From NCBI GenBank assembly GCA_946811695.1, contig OX328132.1:96720022-96784021 (forward strand): DNA of 64,000 nucleotides, written 5' to 3'. Shown piece by piece: positions 1-12,185 of this stretch. This DNA comes from Gonocerus acuteangulatus. Lineage: Eukaryota > Arthropoda > Insecta > Hemiptera > Coreidae. The position numbers and the translations under genes were made by a program. Within the stretch, counting starts at the first letter, position 1. Each line of letters starts with the position of its first letter. The notes beneath the pieces were generated by a model. That model did not search any database. It was not told the DNA's origin and saw nothing but the letters and a program-made list of their open reading frames with translations.

Positions 1-162
1 TGAGGAAAATTATTCAATTAAGCTTTTATTCCAAATCAAGATTTTTCTCATTCAACTAAACTCTATTTACAAATTATAAGGACCAATATGTTTATTATTT
101 TTTTTATTTATAAATGCTCTTTCCTTGGAATTTATTTATATGATTTAAGTGATTTTTGACAG

Positions 163-302
163 TTACGAGAGGAGGGCTGCCCATTCCTCTCAGAGAAAGG
201 TCAACTGCGGATCCAGATAGAATGGGAGGAGAGTTACTTGCTATTCCAAGCCACCTACCACAAGTATGATGACGTCACAAGGATTCACAACTTCCAGATG
301 AG
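163..302 (+). CDS. Internal exon of an unidentified coiled-coil protein
   Basis: The reading frame opens only after a TGA at 157-159, so this is an internal exon. It starts after a splice acceptor (tttttgacag, AG at 161-162) and ends at a GT donor at 303. It encodes 46 codons plus two bases, rich in Glu, Gln and Arg (QLREEGCPF, then IQIEWEESYLLFQ, then HKYDDVTRIHNFQM). The heptad-like spacing of large hydrophobic residues suggests a coiled coil. The two leftover bases (AG) join the first base of the next exon to make AGG (Arg), so the phases agree. Earlier exons lie to the left of the window. I do not recognise the family. Confidence 0.7.
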
Positions 303-519
303 GTATTCATGTTCAAACGCAGAAAACCAATAAAATAATAAGCACTCTGAATTTCATAATCCACAATTTGATTGGGTAATAAACACTTTTAGTTAATAAA
401 CACTGGCCCAACTAACTTGAATGAATCTCCTCTTTGGTATGGCACGGCCTAAGGAAAGAATTATACTAGTATCCCTCCTCACAATATTACCCTTCATTTT
501 TCAAATTATGTGATTCTAG

Positions 520-736
520 GAAAGAAATAAACGCACTTCAAGCAGAAAACTACAGCCTGGAACGTCAACTGTTCAGCTACCAGAAGAGCATTGCCTTCGC
601 TCATTCCCGAGGTACCTACTCTGATGACTTAATTTCCCCTGAATGTAGAGGTGATGATGATGATGATCGTTATTATGAAGATCGTGCATATTCTCTTGGT
701 GATAGAAGTTTGTCTACAGATACTGAATATGCCTGA
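520..736 (+). CDS. 3' coding exon of the same gene, ending at UGA
   Basis: The acceptor (tgattctag, AG at 518-519) joins in phase to the exon at 163-302. The peptide continues the coiled coil (KEINALQAENYSLERQLF, then SYQKSIAFAHSRG). It then becomes very acidic, with five Asp in a row at about 652-667, and ends DTEYA at a TGA at 734-736. The coding sense is convincing because two exons join in frame with good splice signals. The frame does not die at this TGA: the same frame stays open to 955, as described in the next entry. Which protein family this is remains unknown to me. Confidence 0.68.
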
Positions 737-955
737 GGCTCATCTCGCATACCAAGAATCAGGAAGAAAATAATTCCTGTGCCTCCAAAACCAGAACGAA
801 CTGTAGACCAAATTCCAGAGCCGGCACCTCATCGAGAAAGGAACAGGTACACTGTATGGAATGTGATAGCTGGTTATGTCTGCACTGTTGGCCAAATAGC
901 TGCATTAGCTATTAAACCAACAAGCAACAAATTATTTTATGAAGCAAGTAAGTGA
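737..955 (+). CDS. In-frame extension after the UGA (readthrough or corrected-stop candidate)
   Basis: Directly after the TGA, the same frame runs 72 sense codons to TGA 953-955. The peptide is not random AT-rich translation. It begins with a basic stretch (SSRIPRIRKK), then a Pro-rich run (VPPKPERTVDQIPEPAP), then an uncharged hydrophobic segment of about 20 residues (around WNVIAGYVCTVGQIAALAI) near the end, which resembles a membrane tail. A perfect donor consensus GTAAGTG lies at 948-954, so the reading may splice on instead of ending at 953. Explanations are stop-codon readthrough, a sequencing or allelic change that created the TGA, selenocysteine (no SECIS seen), or a decaying copy. 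I cannot decide between them from the sequence. Confidence 0.45.
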   Translation, partial: GSSRIPRIRKKIIPVPPKPERTVDQIPEPAPHRERNRYTVWNVIAGYVCTVGQIAALAIKPTSNKLFYEASK

Positions 956-2515
956 GGGGATAATTCTTTCAAACAAGATAACATGATGAATTCCAGGTGT
1001 AATGTATTTGTGTTTTAATTATTAATAGATCTATTGAAGGCATTACTTTAATAAAATTTACGTGTCAAGTTTCATCCCTATATTTGAATGTTCTTGTAAA
1101 ATGCTTAACTTGTAGGCTTGTAATAAATATTATTGATTAGGATGCCTAAAAATCTAGTTACTTCAAAAACATAATTAACAATCATTTCAACGAGCATTGT
1201 CTTTATTCTATACTTCTAAACCATTAATTTTAGTTGTAGAATATAAGATTTTATTTCATGTCATCCATGATAACCCTATTGAAGATTTATAACACTTCAT
1301 ATCCTACCATGTACATTAAATATCCTATTTTCCTTGTAACTAAGTTAATCTATATTACATAATATGACCCTCCCCAATTAGTCAACCTAACATTTAATTG
1401 CAGCAAGCCTGATATATCTATATACAAATACCATATGTGAATATTAACTGTTCTTCATTTATTGTATCCCTCTTAGTAACATCTTATTAAAAGAAAGAAA
1501 AACCTACTGAATATGAATCTCTTGATGTTGTAATCAATGTTTAGATGTTCTTTGCCTAATTGATGTCTCTATGTCTGTCTTCATGTGTAATGTACTCATT
1601 TAATGTTAAGGTATTATATGTTAATGTGTTTCTTGCAGTTGATGTATGTGTTAATATGCACATGAGTGTGTATATGGATTTCTAATTCTCTTTCCTTCAC
1701 AACATAATGAAATTGTATTATCAGTTATCAATAAATTATATGAACTTGTGTATAATAATATTACTCTAGTTAGCAGAAAGAAAGTTTAGTGATTATGTTC
1801 AAGGATAATGCATTATTTGTTAACATTAAGTCGATAATAAGTGCTGACAATAAAGAGTAAACTTTACAAGTTCATTGGGTTTGGAGTTACTAAATCTATT
1901 TTAATTTAATCGTTTTGAATATTTTATTAACAATAATTTGACATATTAAATAATATGTATGTATCAGGGTTTCATATCTTCCCATTAGTTCCAGAAATTA
2001 GATACTTTTTGTTGGTATTAAAAGTATTTGTAATTTTCTTTCTTAATTTTAAAAATAAATCTTTCTGATGCGTGCACAAACATGTTTATGTATCTGAAAA
2101 ACTAAAAAAAAACTTGAAGCACTCACTTTTGCAACTTATACGTATCTTACAAACATACCTTTATATTTTGTAGGATCAAAATCACAAACTGTTTTATTGT
2201 TAACTTAAATCAAGTACACTGAAAATGTTAAGATAAAACGTTAAAAAGATTTCTGATGATGAAAGTTGTAATAAATAATTATACATTTTCATAGGTTTTA
2301 TAATAACCAAATTTACCAGATAATTTACTGAAAGAAAACTTAAGGGAAAAATTATTGATCAATTCTTAAGAATGGAAATTATTAAGGTAAATTTCATAGT
2401 TCTAACAACAGTAGCACGCTTTCCTCATAATGATAGTTATATCATTTAAATCATTGTACTAATTATTTACTGAAGATAAGAATCTTTTGTCAATACGTTT
2501 TTCCTAATAAAAAAA

Positions 2516-2547
<32 letters not shown>

Positions 2548-4594
2548 AAAAAAAAAAAAAAGACTACTACTTCTCTATTTAAATGATTACAATAATGCCG
2601 TTAAAACAATTTTTTATTTACTTTATTTGTGATTTTCATCCTGCTAATTTGGTTTTGTAATGATTCATATGAATTTTTTATTTCTTTTGTCTAAAAACTT
2701 CCTATCTGGGCCCAATAGTGAGTATGATTCAATGTATTAAAATCTAACCATATTATTTTCTACTTACAACTTGCCTTACTGGAAAAGTTTAAGTTGAAAT
2801 TATCCATGAAATATATCTCATTATGGGGACAGTTACAAAGCAAACGGAACTATCAAGCTTTATGAAAAGCCCACATTTCGCCCACACACATGGGACCATC
2901 GTAAATCCTCAACTGGGGCTTAAGTAAGAAATTAACAGGAAGACAGAATACTACTTATACTTATTATTGTTTTTATGTGTAATTGGACAAAACGTTCAAA
3001 ACAATCTCTTTTTGTTCTCTACTCCAGGTATAGTAAAAATGTTTTTAGATTAAATTAAGTACTTATTTACAAATAATATGCATAAGAGTGTTCCAGACGT
3101 TAAATTTAGTTTTATTTAGTCGCTCAAGTTCTTTAAAGAGTTATGACAACATTCAAATAATTTAATTAAGTAATAGATTTCTTTGTTAACAAGTGTATTA
3201 AAAATTCCTATTAGATTAGTTTTATAAAAGTTTTGACGATATATATATAAAATGATATAAATATATACACATAATTAATAATTATTATTTTTAAAAAAGA
3301 GAATAATTATAAAAACAAAGCGGAATGTAGGCGTTTTGTAATTACCCTGTATCTGAGTACCCACAACATAAAATAGTCCCTTCAATTTGAGAAGAGAGGA
3401 GACCTTAAGTGATTTTGAACGTATATTTTTTAATTTACTTGCTTTTAAAAATTAATTGGCATTAGAAATTATATAAGGATCAGAAAAAAATATGAAATCT
3501 TATACCCATAACCATCAAAAAATATTTCCAAAACATTATTAATATGAAAAATGTTAACTTTTCTCAGTTTATTTATGATTTCCCTTAAAATAAATAAAAA
3601 AAAAACATTTAAATTTTTAGATATGAAAGTTTTAAAATTTCTATGAATCATGAGCAGGTAGAAACTGCTGTTCCAATAATAAAAATTGAATGAAAAAAAG
3701 GGAATCTAATTTACAAAGATGCATATTGTATACATTAAATCATGTGGTATATCAAATTCTTCCGAGGGTTACTCGAAGGATGATATTTTATAGGTACTTT
3801 AATAATAATTTAGATATATCTGGTTTCAAATAATTCTATTTCAGGACGGGTTTCCACCCATATGGGTTGGCGCTTTCTAACTTCATTATGCATGAAGCAT
3901 TCATTAGAAAAACGCACAAAGAAAACATTGACTTTGAGAAATCTTTTTTATTCAACAGGAAATATAGGTGTGAGTTGGTGTGTCAGCACTTGTGTATGCG
4001 TGTGCGCGAGATTGAGTGTATGTGTGCATTCATATATTATGTAAGAACATAATGTATATATTTCCTCCCAATTATTAGGCAAACTTAAGTGGACTATGAT
4101 GTTCTGTCCAATTACAAAAATTTTGCCTGTAAATATTTATACATTTGATTTTTTTAAATAAATTTATAATTCTAATATATCCGTCTGAACTGAAACATGT
4201 CAATTTTATCTATATTTATTTTTATTATATATTGAGGGTTAAAGGACAATCAGACCACTTACTATACATTGTAATTTTTATTTGTTTTTTGTTTTCTTTT
4301 TTGTTTTGTTTTTTAAGCTAAACTGAATTTCTCATTAAATTTTACTGTTTAAACAGGGTTAAAATGACCAATGTATATTCAGAAGATGTAATTTGGTTAA
4401 ATTAGTATTTTGATGGATTTTGTGAAAAAATGTTATAATAATTTAGTTTAAGTACTCTTAAAGAATACAGGGATTGTCCAAAACAGACTGTACTACTAAA
4501 ACGTATTAAACAAGATGGAAATTATTAAAATAAAAATTAAAACTAAAAGTATGGTGATGATTTACAATGCAATTTCCCGTTTTAAATTCAATTG
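956..4594. other. AT-rich 3' flank of gene 1 without recognisable genes
   Basis: Several AATAAA-type signals occur (for example near 1073 and 1850), and one could end the gene 1 transcript. The rest is low-complexity AT-rich DNA. A TG-rich stretch at about 3967-4030 yields only chance short reading frames. I see no exon with paired splice sites on either strand. Confidence 0.5.
2509..2561 (+). repeat. Poly(A) tract of about 53 bases
   Basis: An almost pure A run with one G at 2535. It could be the tail of an old retroposed insertion, but I could not find a matching target-site duplication or element body next to it. Confidence 0.8.
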
Positions 4595-4605
4595 GTCATA
4601 GGTCA

Positions 4606-4847
4606 TGGGCGTATACAAGGGGGGGCTGCAGCCCCCCCCCCCCCCCAAATTTCGATTTAGTCGGTAAAAATATGTCATCAAAATTTTAAAAATAAATTAA
4701 ATAAGATCACTTAGTTCAGAAAGAAAAACGTTTTTTGGGGAGTAAAAGCTTTTAGTTTCCTAACTATTCCAAGTTCTAGATTGTTAGTATTCCATACCCC
4801 CGAAATACTCTCAGCCCCCCCAGAAGTAATCTTCTATATATGCCCAT
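4606..4847 (+). mobile_element. MITE with G/C homopolymer next to its end, copy 1
   Basis: Short terminal inverted repeats (TGGGCGTATA at the left, TATATGCCCA at the right) flank about 240 bp. Just inside the left end lie a GGGGGGCTGCAGCCCC palindrome and a long C run. An 11-bp target duplication (gtcataggtca) is exact at 4595-4605 and 4848-4858. There is no coding capacity. A second copy lies in the opposite orientation at 11180-11473, sharing the palindrome, the central AATAAGATCAC-type stretch and the end sequence. The transposase family is not identified. Confidence 0.75.
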
Positions 4848-4858
4848 GTCATAGGTCA

Positions 4859-7800
4859 ATGCCACAGAACCATTATGTTATTATGTACATAATTCCATTC
4901 CCTAGATTCCCATCAATTTAGACAATTAAATGTTATAAAGCATTTACCTGTCATATAAGGCTAAAATAACTATTATTATTCTTTAGACTGAAAACACTAC
5001 ATAAATAAAACAGTATCCCTGAAAGGAAGGATAATAAACATTCTTCAACCAACCGAAATATTTGTATGAGCATCAATAACAATGTACCAAATTAAATCTC
5101 TTGTTAATATTGAACTGCTCCTTGTCTTTACATTGAATATTATTTTGAGATAGAACACTCCATATCTGTTTTACTATTACGATTCTTTATCTAAAAAGAA
5201 AAAGCAAAATTGTTCAAATTTGTCTTGTTCTCTGGGCAAGATCAAACTTTTAGGAACCTTAAGCTTGTTCTACATTTCTTTCCATTTATTTTTAAAAATA
5301 AGGCCAATAAAGTAATAAAACAATGAGCAATTTTGTGAAAAGCAAACTCCATCCTTCATTTTTAATCTTCTAATGAGATGCCATTTTTTTTACTTATTTG
5401 TAGCTTATACATATGTGATTAGAAAACAAGGGGAAATTATCTCTACATAAAGTTTTACTAATATATAAAAAAATTCTAATTAGATGAACATTCATCTTAA
5501 GGAGTACGAAAATATGAAAGTATAAGTAAAAATATTATTTGAAAGATCTATAGTTTTTATACCCACATTAATGTAAAATTAATGATAGAAGTGAAAACAT
5601 TATTTTTAGGCCAATATATAAGCTAATCTTTATATTATTATAAATATGGATTGGCTTCATTTGTGATTACTTATAGAAATTAAATTTAAAATTATCATCC
5701 TACGACCAGTAAGTTAAGGAAAATAATGAATATATGATATCTTGCATTACAACATTATAAATGTTTTATATTATTCTTATTAAGTATTGCCTTGAGCATT
5801 AACAATTTACTTTTATATTAGCTATTTAGACTTTTTATAATAATTGTATCAAGATAAGAACTAGATAAGCTATTCTATTTATCAAGTTTCCAAAAATACT
5901 TGTGAACTTATTTCCAATAATTACTTAAAATTTTATTTCTATATTCTTTATATTATATTCTTTATTGGAGTAATAAACTCCTAACGGTGGACTCTCGTGT
6001 TTATTTTTTTCTGTTATAAGTAAGGGTTAAAGCGATTAATTTCATAATGGATTAGAAGCTAGTATTTATTGTGAATTGTCTAAGAAGACAGCTCAAATTA
6101 TTTAAACAATCTTTATTGAATGCTTTCTAGACCACTTGATCAATAGAGCCATAAGGAAGGGGATGGAGAAGGACCAAAAATCTTGGATTATCTCTTTGCT
6201 GCACTCCCCCCCCCTTCTCCTTCCCCTTGGAGTTGAAGCTCCCAATGATCACACTGAAACTTTCAATGAAGATTCTACTGGTTATTTAACTTGCCTTCTT
6301 GGAAAATTCTGAATAAATCTTGTTATCGTATTCACAGTTAACGATACTTAATTTCCTTAGAACATATTATTTTACATGAAATAGTTCCAGGTTACCTTCC
6401 ACCTATATTAAAAGTTTGTATTTAATATATTGTACTAGCTCTAATTATTTATTAGTTTTCCTTAAAACACACAGCCTAATTTCCTAGCACATCTTGAGAC
6501 ATATGTATTTCTTTCATGACTAATAATGGTTTCTAAAAAGATAAGTGAAGATAACTTCATCAATTTTTGTTTTTGAGGACTATTAGTTCTTCTTATTTGA
6601 AAAATGCTCTTATAGTGGACAACTTCTCTTGAGCTTTCATCTGCCTATCTTTTCTTTTTTGATCTGTGGTACAAACCAAATACCAGTTAAATATCTGAAT
6701 TTCTAAATGATAATTTTCATATTATTAAAATGTTTTATTATATTATTGAACAGAAACAAAATCATAGATTTTTGAGAATGTTGTCTTGGAAGTTATATAG
6801 CACTAATTTAAGCCCAAATCAAAGTTCTGAGAAAATTCTGTTATTTGCCATTACAATTTTTCAAGGGTTGCCACAAGATGGATTTTTTTTTTTTTTTTTT
6901 TTTTTTTAATGCATTGCTTTTGGACTTACCGAACAAAATCCTAATGGTCCAAGCAAATACTTTTGAAAAGTTTATAAATCTGTTTTATGCAAATCAATTT
7001 AATGAGTTAAGCTAATTTATTAATTGCATTCTATTAAATATTTTCATAAATAAGTTATATATTTTTTTCTGCTCCTTATCTTCATTAAAATTCTGCCTTT
7101 GAACATATATACTGAGTAACTGAGAAAATTCAAATCAAATTACATCATCAGAATCATATTTTTTGTTTCAGAAAATAAATAGTACAAAGATAAAAAGTCT
7201 TAAATTAAGACTTTTAGTGAAGCAAATTCCTTTAACATTCATCCATTGACCTACTGCATGTGTGAAATCCCTACCCCTACATAAAAACCACCCGTAATTT
7301 GACTGACAGTTATAAGAAAATGTAGTCATGCAATGCACATAATTTTCAATTTTCATTTTATATAATAATGAACTATTTAAATGTATATTAGAATATTAGG
7401 GGAAAAAAAGAAAAAAAAAAGAATAAGTCATATCTTTTCTATTAAGTAAAATAATACATAACATTTGCATGCTATTCTTTCTGCTATTAACATTTTTCAT
7501 GTAATATTTTGAAAATACATAATATAGCCTGTTTCTTAAGGATATTGCGTATTTATAAATGGAGTAAGAAAATATAAAAAACTTTGCATGTATAAATTAT
7601 ATTCGTAGCTTATGTATACATGTTGAAATGTGACATTCTTACTTGAACTCTTTTGATCTTATGCCTTCTCATATCAATAAATTCCTATATTTAAATGGTA
7701 ACTCATATCACTCAATGAATTAAGCATCCTTTAAAACACTCCACCATTTAAAAATATTGAGGGATCAAAATGTATGTGATTTAAAGGAGATCAGCCATTC

Positions 7801-8422
7801 TTTGAAAGAGATTTAAAATTAAACTTTAGTTATTATTACTTTTTTTACAAACATGAAATGTTTTTGTTTATTCATTTTACCATATTATGTTAGAAAGAAA
7901 AAAAATATGAGTCAGCTATGGATATAAACAGAAGCAAGAAAATGTAATATTTGGTGTTATTTAATACTCGGGTACTACAATGATATAGTGCAAATAAAAT
8001 GAAAATTAACTCTTGCAAGGAAGGAAGATTGTTGCATGGTTGTTTGCACTCTTTGTTGTGTCTTTATAGATGATTTTATTCTTGGTTATATAATGTAACT
8101 AAAATAAATAAATATAGTCTTATATACCTTTAATGTCTTCACCGATTCTGTATATTTCATTAATATTGAAATGCTTAAAGTTTATTTTTATTACCTTTGA
8201 GATAGGGTGAGGCAAACCTATTAAAATGTGAATTTTATAGTCCAGAATTTGGAAATAAAGATGCACTTAGTCCATGGCAATTTATACATTAAAAGTACAT
8301 TGGAACTATACATGTTTTTTTTTTTTTTTTTTTTTTTAATTTTTGTAACAGGCTCATACCTGTGCTATAAAAATCCGCTTTTAGTCCTCAGCAATTATTA
8401 AGAGAATGTAAAATGGTTACAT

Positions 8423-8469
<47 letters not shown>

Positions 8470-9980
8470 AACGCAAAACATCTTGTGTTCATCTTATTCA
8501 CACTCACTTTCATTCCGTAATCTTCATCTCATCAGAATTTATGCTCTTTCTTTCAATGAACTTGCAATAATATGCAAAAAAAAATTAATGTTCAGAAACA
8601 TTAAGCTTAATAGTTCCACTGAACTCATTAACTGAATAATAAAGCATCCATGAAAATAAGAGGAAAGAGATACAAAATAATGTATTTCAACATTATTTTA
8701 AGTAAATAGAAATATACGTGTTATCAAATTTATGTCTTAAGTATTCACTAATCTATATGGTTGTTGTGCCTTTCTAAAACTATTTTGCTTTCTCACTTCT
8801 TGAAAAAATACTTTCTTTTAACTTTATTAATAAAACTATATTTCTACTGATTGCATGCTACAATGATTGGTCTTATAACCAATATTGTCTTACTTTCATG
8901 AAAGTGCCAAGTGAGTGTTTATGTTTCAAGGCTGGCCTTATGGTCACTGGGGAGAAGATATATTTTTCTGTATTTCCTTCAGGACTAAATTTAATATCTT
9001 TAAGTGTTTAAAAAAAATCTACTCGTATTTTCACATATTTGTATCCATGAAAATATACTACAGCATTTAATCTAATAAATATGTAAATATGTAATCCAAA
9101 AAAAAAATAGGTCCTTGATGTTACTTTATTAATATGTAGCAAAAAAAAATACTAAGTAAAATAAAATGGATGTCCAAAATATTTATATGTTTAACAGATT
9201 TAGTTGGTATTCTATATACTATTTTTAAAGTAGTATTTTGTAAGTTTAACACCATTCCACTATGAAATATGCTTATTATGAGAAGTGCAAGAAAGTTTTC
9301 TATTTCTATTTTCCTACAAATGATTAATTCATGGTAATTTAATTGTATGATGAATGTATAAAGCTATTGTCTGTAAACTTCAATAAAGACTTTGATTGTA
9401 ATGATAATATATATTTTCGTACCCTTAAACAAAGTCCGTTTTCTTTTTAAAAAATGAATCTATGACTATTGCATTAGACTAAATTCGATTAAATAAAAAA
9501 TATAAACCGACTTATTGATGGATTAGTTCTTCCAAAAGCGGCATAATAAAAAATCCCGTCATACCTCAGCCACCATCCATAATCAAATGGATATAGGCCT
9601 AAATTAATCAAAGAAACTCTAGATTAATCGATGCAGGGGTCAGATTAGCGATCGGAGTTTTCCGCTTAAGTCCAACTCTCAGCATTTGCGCTCATGCAGG
9701 AATATCCCCTCTGCTTTTCAGAATATAGCTCACTACTCTGTACCTGTCAAATTATGTAATCCAATCGACGCATATGAGTACAATAGAAGATACGGCCGAA
9801 ACTTGGAAAGCCAACCTTCATCGATGAAACCAATAGCAATGGTAGACCTTATCGTGTTTCGGTTGTGTGGTTAATAAAAGTACATTTTTAGATAGAAGAT
9901 GTGATATATTCCTGCCAACGGTCCAGGTCCTTTTATCTACTTTCGCTTACCCTTAGTAAGTGTCTAAATTTAATCTCTAA
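4859..9980. other. AT-rich stretch without recognisable genes
   Basis: I see only AT-rich DNA, homopolymer tracts (T25 at 6883-6907, T21 near 8317, A41 at 8427-8467) and a C-rich patch near 6207. The short reading frames here have no domain-like features, splice partners or repeats elsewhere in the window. Confidence 0.5.
8427..8467 (+). repeat. Poly(A) tract, 41 bases
   Basis: A pure A run that ends just before ATGAACGC. It may be a retroposon tail, but I found no clear element body or duplicated target. Confidence 0.8.
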
Positions 9981-9989
9981 CTGTAACAC

Positions 9990-10250
9990 ATATTTACTAT
10001 GTCAGTATTAACCTTCCTCTACGAATAATTTATTCCTTCTGTATATAACATTAATGTTGGTAAATACTATATCCATCCTTGTTTACAGCCCTAAGGAAGG
10101 CTTGAATCTCAAGCCGAAACATTAAAAAAAAATTCACTAATTAATTTAATAATTTTCTTATCTAAAATATGTAGTTTTATAAATCACATGACCGAACCCT
10201 GGCAATATATACCATCGCAATCTCAACGATCAACGATCGCTTCTCAATGA
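9990..10250 (+). mobile_element. Penelope-like relic with a decayed hammerhead-like core, copy 1
   Basis: The segment GGCTTGAATCTCAAGCC followed by GAAAC at about 10098-10120 is the same stem-loop as at 49584-49605. Homology continues on both sides: the upstream TTTACAGC context, and downstream the tgtagttttat, AATC and CAACGATC blocks. The strand that should read CTGATGA is CTAAGGA here, so this copy would not fold into an active ribozyme. No reverse transcriptase sequence is left. Assignment to Penelope-like elements rests on the known association of such motifs with that class and is an inference. Confidence 0.4.
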
Positions 10251-10299
10251 AGTCAAAAGGAATTAGATAGATCATAATCATATGATAGGACTGCCAATG

Positions 10300-10680
10300 G
10301 TCCCGGGGATGGTATTGTGTGGTCGGTGCGTCCTGTTAACTGAGCACTTCACGTATTTCGAGCGAGTGTCCGAGTCTGCCTCCTATTCGCTCTATTCCTG
10401 TCCATATAAATACTACATAATCCCGCTGGAACAACGCCACTAAATCCATAGTTGTTCTAACAAGTCCCCGAGTGCGGGGCGGTGGGTTGTCAGCAGCGCC
10501 TTGTGCACTCTGGACAGCGTTGAACCCTGATCCTTGAGGTATGTGGGCGCCTTCCGAAGAAGAGTGGCATCACCTTTCAGGGCCACGCTTTTAAGAGACA
10601 GAGCGCTCTACAAGAGCGTTTCTACGCTTTACAAGAGTAGAAGGAGACAAGAGAGCAGCGTGGGGCGCTAATTATTATTT
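10300..10680. other. GC-richer island of unknown nature
   Basis: Base composition changes abruptly to about half G+C inside AT-rich surroundings. It contains a TATAAATA-like box near 10405 (ccatataaatac) and GC-rich blocks such as cccgagtgcggggcggtg. It could be a solo LTR or another promoter-bearing repeat end, but I found no second copy, no clear TG...CA borders and no primer-binding site. I see no open coding frame. Confidence 0.3.
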
Positions 10681-11179
10681 TTGTTGTACTAACTAAAATG
10701 ACGATTACACTGTACTTTTCTTCTCATTGGCCCTCGTGAATGAGAAATAATAGGTATTTTATGAAATGATATTTTACTTTATTTCCATCGTGTTGACATA
10801 TGATGTTATCAACAATAATTTGTTGCTTGACCAATTTCTAGTTTTCTTGGGTAACTAATGAGTAGGTAGGACATAACAATAAACAATTGGAAAGTAACCA
10901 TTCATTTCAAAGAAAAATATGACAAACTATCGTAAATGCTCAACAAACGATGACTAATTCAATGTTTTTGTTAGGGGGGGGGGTGAATAGAATGACGCCT
11001 TTCTTATCGCTTCAGTTTTCACCTTGATGATTCAATCTGATAACGATTCAAAACGTTATAAGCCGTAAAAGTCAGGTCCAGGATACCCTAGAGTAGAGAG
11101 GTCTAAATCATTAGTGCTCTTTTAGGGATTGGCTGTGAACACGTACGTTTCTATTCGGGTGAGTACTATATTTATCTCC

Positions 11180-11473
11180 TGGGCGTATATAGAAAGTAAT
11201 TTCGAGAGGGGCTGAGAAAATTTCGGGGGGGGGGGGCTGAGACCATTTCCGGGGTATGGAATACTAAAAATTTAGAGCTTGGAATAGTTTTAGGCAACTA
11301 AAACGCCATTACAATTAAAATAAAATATTTTTTATGAACTATGTGATCTTATTTAATTTATTTTTAAGGGGTTTACGACAAGATTTTACAATTAAATCAA
11401 AATTTCGGGGGGGGGGGGGGGGGGCTGCAGCCCCCTTAGCCCCCCCCCCCCCCCCCCCTCTTATATGCGCCCA
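11180..11473 (-). mobile_element. MITE with G/C homopolymers, copy 2
   Basis: This is the reverse-oriented relative of 4606-4847. Its ends read TGGGCGTATATAGA at the left and, on the other strand, TGGGCGCATATAAGA at the right. Next to the right end, a G18 run, CTGCAGCCCC and another C run form a strong palindrome (about 11406-11458). A second G tract lies at about 11225. The target duplication is not clear. It is non-coding. Confidence 0.65.
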
Positions 11474-12172
11474 TGATTTACCTTAATTAAGAACCTGGGA
11501 TGGGTGATGAATGGCGGTGTTATCTCCAATGAAATGTGCTTTATTTGCATTAAATTATTACTTTACTGGAGAGACACATTTTTGTTGTTTAAAACTGATC
11601 TTTATAAGAAATGTATTGTAATAACAGAATATGCTGGACGTAAAATGAGGCTCTATATTAAAGTTGATGTTAGCTGAGTCCACTTTAAGTTTGAAAATGT
11701 TCGTTGCAGAGCAAAATATATGGTGAAGACGCTAATGAGAGAAAATAGTCTCCTTGTACAGAGTCTCTTGTAGAGATTCTTATGTCTATGTCAGTGACAA
11801 GAAAAACATACGCCATCTTAGAGTGGTAGAAATTACGTCATCTTAGAGGGTTTCCAAATATTTTTTTTTACCTAGAGGGATCTGGAAAGCTTAGAACTAA
11901 AACTCTTATTATTTCGCCTACAATGGTACAAGCTACAACAACCGTATTCGCGCTACCGATTCAACTACATTGAATCCTATGGGGCATCGCCCACTGGAAG
12001 TATGATCGATCGAGTAGCATAACGCTAGTGGTATTGTGCTACAGATCAAGAATGAGTTGGATCTGTAGCACAAAGCCGCTTGTTCAATACTAGTTCCTTT
12101 GTTCTGTTTCACTTCGGAATTCTTTTTTCTTTTTTTTTTTCCTATTTCACTACAATTATGAAATCCCTTGTT
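11474..12172. other. Intergenic stretch without recognised features
   Basis: Moderately AT-rich DNA. I see no coding exon, no terminal repeats and no copy elsewhere in the window. Confidence 0.4.
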
Positions 12173-12185
12173 ATTTACGGTCAGT

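Noticed and set aside
737..955. Selenocysteine as the reason for the in-frame UGA
   Set aside because: No convincing SECIS-like hairpin seen downstream, and coiled-coil proteins of this type are not known selenoproteins; kept only as a remote option.
2509..2561. Poly(A) tract as a retrogene tail
   Set aside because: No processed gene or target duplication found beside it.
3862..4052. Two overlapping plus frames in TG-rich DNA
   Set aside because: Low complexity and mutual overlap suggest chance.
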